DNA of 5,895 nt from positions 1 to 5,895 of the forward strand of contig PKZI01000181.1 of assembly GCA_003133005.1 (NCBI GenBank), in the 5' to 3' direction. The DNA comes from Acidimicrobiaceae bacterium (GTDB lineage Bacteria > Actinomycetota > Acidimicrobiia > Acidimicrobiales > RAAP-2). The notes under the pieces are model-generated. The model was not told the origin of the DNA, searched no databases, and was given only the letters and a program-made list of their open reading frames with translations. Shown one piece after another: positions 3,904 to 5,895 of this stretch (position 1 is the stretch's first letter; every line of letters starts with the position of its first letter). The translations under genes were made by a program, and so were the position numbers.

Positions 3904-5895
3904 CTGACGCAATTCGCGTAAGTAGCCCCATCACGGGCACCGACAAGACAATGAGTTTCGAGGCGGGTCATCTCGCGCAACTGGCCGACGGCGCAGTACT
4001 CGCGCGCATTGGCGACACGATGCTGCTGGCGACGGTCGCCGCCTCGCGCTCAGTGCGCGAGGGGACCGATTTTTTCCCGCTCACCGTGGACATCGAAGAG
4101 CGCGCGTACGCCGCGGGCAAGATTCCCGGAGCGTTCTTTCGACGCGAAGGAAAACTCTCAGACCAGGCGATCCTGATTTGTCGCTTGATCGACCGACCAC
4201 TTCGCCCCTCGTTCCCGAAGGGCTTTCGCAACGAGGTCCAGGTCGTCGGCACCATCTTCAGTGCCGACCAGGAGAACCCGCACGACATCCTCGCGATCAA
4301 CGCCGCCTCGGCCGCGCTGATGATCTCGGGCATACCCTTCGACGGCCCCATTGGCGCGGTGCGCATGGCCTACACGACCGACGGCGAGTGGGTGCCGCAC
4401 CCCACCTTCCAAGAAGGTGACGCCGCGACGTTCGAACTCGTGGTCGCGGGTCGAGCACTCACTGAGTCCTCCGAGAGCGACATCGCGATCATGATGGTTG
4501 AAGCAGGTGGTACCGAGGGATCATTCGAGAAGTACGCCGACGGCGCACCCAAGGTCAGCGAAGACGTCCTGGCCGCCGGACTCGAGGCGTCCAAGCTCTG
4601 GATTCGCGAGGCGGTCAATCTGCAGCGCGAACTCGTAAAGGACTTCATCGCCGCACGTGGACCCCTCAAGCCACTCGAATTCGTGGCCCAGCTCGACTAC
4701 CAAGACGACGTCTACGCGCGCGTCGAGGCAGTGGGCGAGAGTGCCGTCGCCGAGGCGAACAAGCTCACCGCCAAGACCGAGCGCAATGACGCGCTCGCCG
4801 CCGCGACCACCTCGATCATCGAGCAGCTGTCCTTGGAGTTTGAAGGACGCACGAGTGAGATCAAGGCTGCCGTGAAGTCGCTCACCAAGAAGTTGGTTCG
4901 TCGACGAATCGTGGATGAAGGTCTGCGCATCGACGGGCGAGGTATCACCGACATCCGGCCATTGTCGGCCGAGGTGGACCTCTTTCCAATGACCCACGGC
5001 TCCGCGTTGTTCCAGCGAGGAGAGACCCAGGTCGTGAACGTGACGACGCTCGGCATGCCGCGCATGAAACAGCAGATCGACTCGATCACGCCTGACGAAT
5101 TCCGTCGCTACATGCACCACTACAACTTCCCGCCTTATTCAACCGGCGAGACCGGTCGCGTGGGCGCGCCCAAGCGCCGCGAGGTGGGTCACGGAATGTT
5201 GGCCGAACGCGCGCTCGTACCCGTGTTGCCGAGCGAAGAGGAGTTCGCCTACACCCTTCGCGTCGTCTCTGACGTCATGCAGTCCAACGGTTCGACGTCG
5301 ATGGGCTCGGTGTGCGGTTCGACACTCTCGCTGATGGCAGCGGGTGTCCCGATCAAGGCGCCCGTGGCGGGCATCGCGATGGGCCTCGTCTACGACGACG
5401 GAAAGTACGTGACCCTGACCGACATCCTGGGCGCGGAAGACGCCTTCGGTGACATGGACTTCAAGGTCGCCGGCACCGCGGACGCGGTCACCGCACTGCA
5501 ACTCGACACCAAGATCGACGGCTTGCCGGCGGACGTGTTGTCGAAGGCTCTGCACCAGGCCAAGGAAGCGCGACTGACCATTCTTGACGTGATCACCGCG
5601 ACGATTCCCGAGCCGCGTTCGCACGTGGCCGATGTCGCACCCAAGATCGTCTCGATGGAAATTCCCATCGACAAGATCGGCGAAGTCATTGGGCCGAAGG
5701 GCAAAGTCATCAACACCCTTCAGCAGGAGACGGGCGCGGACATCGCGGTCGACGACGACGGGGTGGTTGGCACGGTGACCATCGGTGCCAAAGACGGACG
5801 TGCGGTCGAAGAGGCTCGTCGACGAATTGCGCTCATCCTCGACCCCCCGACGCCCGAGGTCGGCGCGACCTACCCGGGCCGTGTCGTGAACATCG
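3900..5895 (+). CDS. pnp: Polyribonucleotide nucleotidyltransferase (PNPase), 3' end outside window
   Basis: PNPase degrades RNA 3' to 5' with phosphate, releasing nucleoside diphosphates, and can add tails in reverse; it forms a trimeric ring and is a core RNA-decay enzyme. 665 complete codons are visible. The first RNase PH-like domain (about 12-145) includes FFRREG (79-84) and RLIDRPLRPSFP. A helical linker is at about 235-320. The second, catalytic RNase PH-like domain follows, with FQRGETQ, R426-R427 in PKRREVGHG, S465-T466-S467 in NGSTSMGS, and D514, D520 and K522 in EDAFGDMDFK. These align with E. coli R398/R399, S437-S439, D486, D492 and K494 at a constant offset of 28. The KH domain carries GPKG (598-601). 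The S1 domain has just begun (YPGRVV) when the window ends. All catalytic residues seen are intact. The ATG is set by AAGGAG 7 nt upstream. Confidence 0.98.
   Translation, partial: MTDAIRVSSPITGTDKTMSFEAGHLAQLADGAVLARIGDTMLLATVAASRSVREGTDFFPLTVDIEERAYAAGKIPGAFFRREGKLSDQAILICRLIDRPLRPSFPKGFRNEVQVVGTIFSADQENPHDILAINAASAALMISGIPFDGPIGAVRMAYTTDGEWVPHPTFQEGDAATFELVVAGRALTESSESDIAIMMVEAGGTEGSFEKYADGAPKVSEDVLAAGLEASKLWIREAVNLQRELVKDFIAARGPLKPLEFVAQLDYQDDVYARVEAVGESAVAEANKLTAKTERNDALAAATTSIIEQLSLEFEGRTSEIKAAVKSLTKKLVRRRIVDEGLRIDGRGITDIRPLSAEVDLFPMTHGSALFQRGETQVVNVTTLGMPRMKQQIDSITPDEFRRYMHHYNFPPYSTGETGRVGAPKRREVGHGMLAERALVPVLPSEEEFAYTLRVVSDVMQSNGSTSMGSVCGSTLSLMAAGVPIKAPVAGIAMGLVYDDGKYVTLTDILGAEDAFGDMDFKVAGTADAVTALQLDTKIDGLPADVLSKALHQAKEARLTILDVITATIPEPRSHVADVAPKIVSMEIPIDKIGEVIGPKGKVINTLQQETGADIAVDDDGVVGTVTIGAKDGRAVEEARRRIALILDPPTPEVGATYPGRVVNI

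Noticed and set aside
4521..5624. Minus-strand open frames of 199 and 161 codons opposite pnp
   Set aside because: Antisense to an intact PNPase with all catalytic motifs; composition (many His, Arg, Val, Asp) reflects the complementary strand of a GC-rich gene.

Overview
The window is a compact run of translation and RNA-metabolism genes, all on the + strand: infB (3' part), rbfA, truB, ribF, rpsO and pnp (5' part). The organism looks like a high-GC bacterium (roughly 60% GC by eye). It is probably an actinomycete-lineage organism, and perhaps an Acidimicrobiia-type member. The reasons are the typical actinobacterial PNPase active-site motif S-T-S in NGSTSMGSVC, a TruB with a PUA-like tail, and the gene order. 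The class-level placement is inference and weak.

Layout. Positions 1-1209 hold the C-terminal 402 codons of translation initiation factor IF-2; its N-terminus and most of its GTPase domain lie upstream. The ribosome-maturation factor rbfA follows after 3 nt. The tRNA pseudouridine-55 synthase truB starts inside the end of rbfA (14-nt overlap). The bifunctional riboflavin kinase/FAD synthetase ribF starts about 10 nt after truB. These four genes have almost no intergenic space and no strong Shine-Dalgarno sequences, so they probably rely on translational coupling within one polycistronic mRNA.

From ribF onward the layout changes. An extended -10 promoter overlaps the end of ribF. An 83-nt leader with two potential stem-loops and a 24-codon open frame then precedes rpsO (ribosomal protein S15). 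The 133-nt rpsO-pnp gap holds three potential stem-loops, a 9-bp direct repeat, a short open frame whose stop overlaps the pnp start, and the only strong Shine-Dalgarno in the window. pnp then runs off the right edge inside its S1 domain (665 complete codons visible).

How the genes work together: IF-2, RbfA, S15 and TruB serve initiation, 30S maturation and tRNA modification. PNPase handles RNA turnover. RibF supplies FMN and FAD and is the metabolic outsider of the cluster. The proteins are ordinary housekeeping enzymes, and I see no new defence, mobile or biosynthetic system. The parts worth a second look are the two non-coding gaps around rpsO. They resemble, in layout, the autoregulatory leaders known for S15 and PNPase in other bacteria, and they carry unreported-looking short open frames. 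There is no tRNA, rRNA, CRISPR array or insertion sequence in the window, and no gene-free stretch longer than 300 bases.
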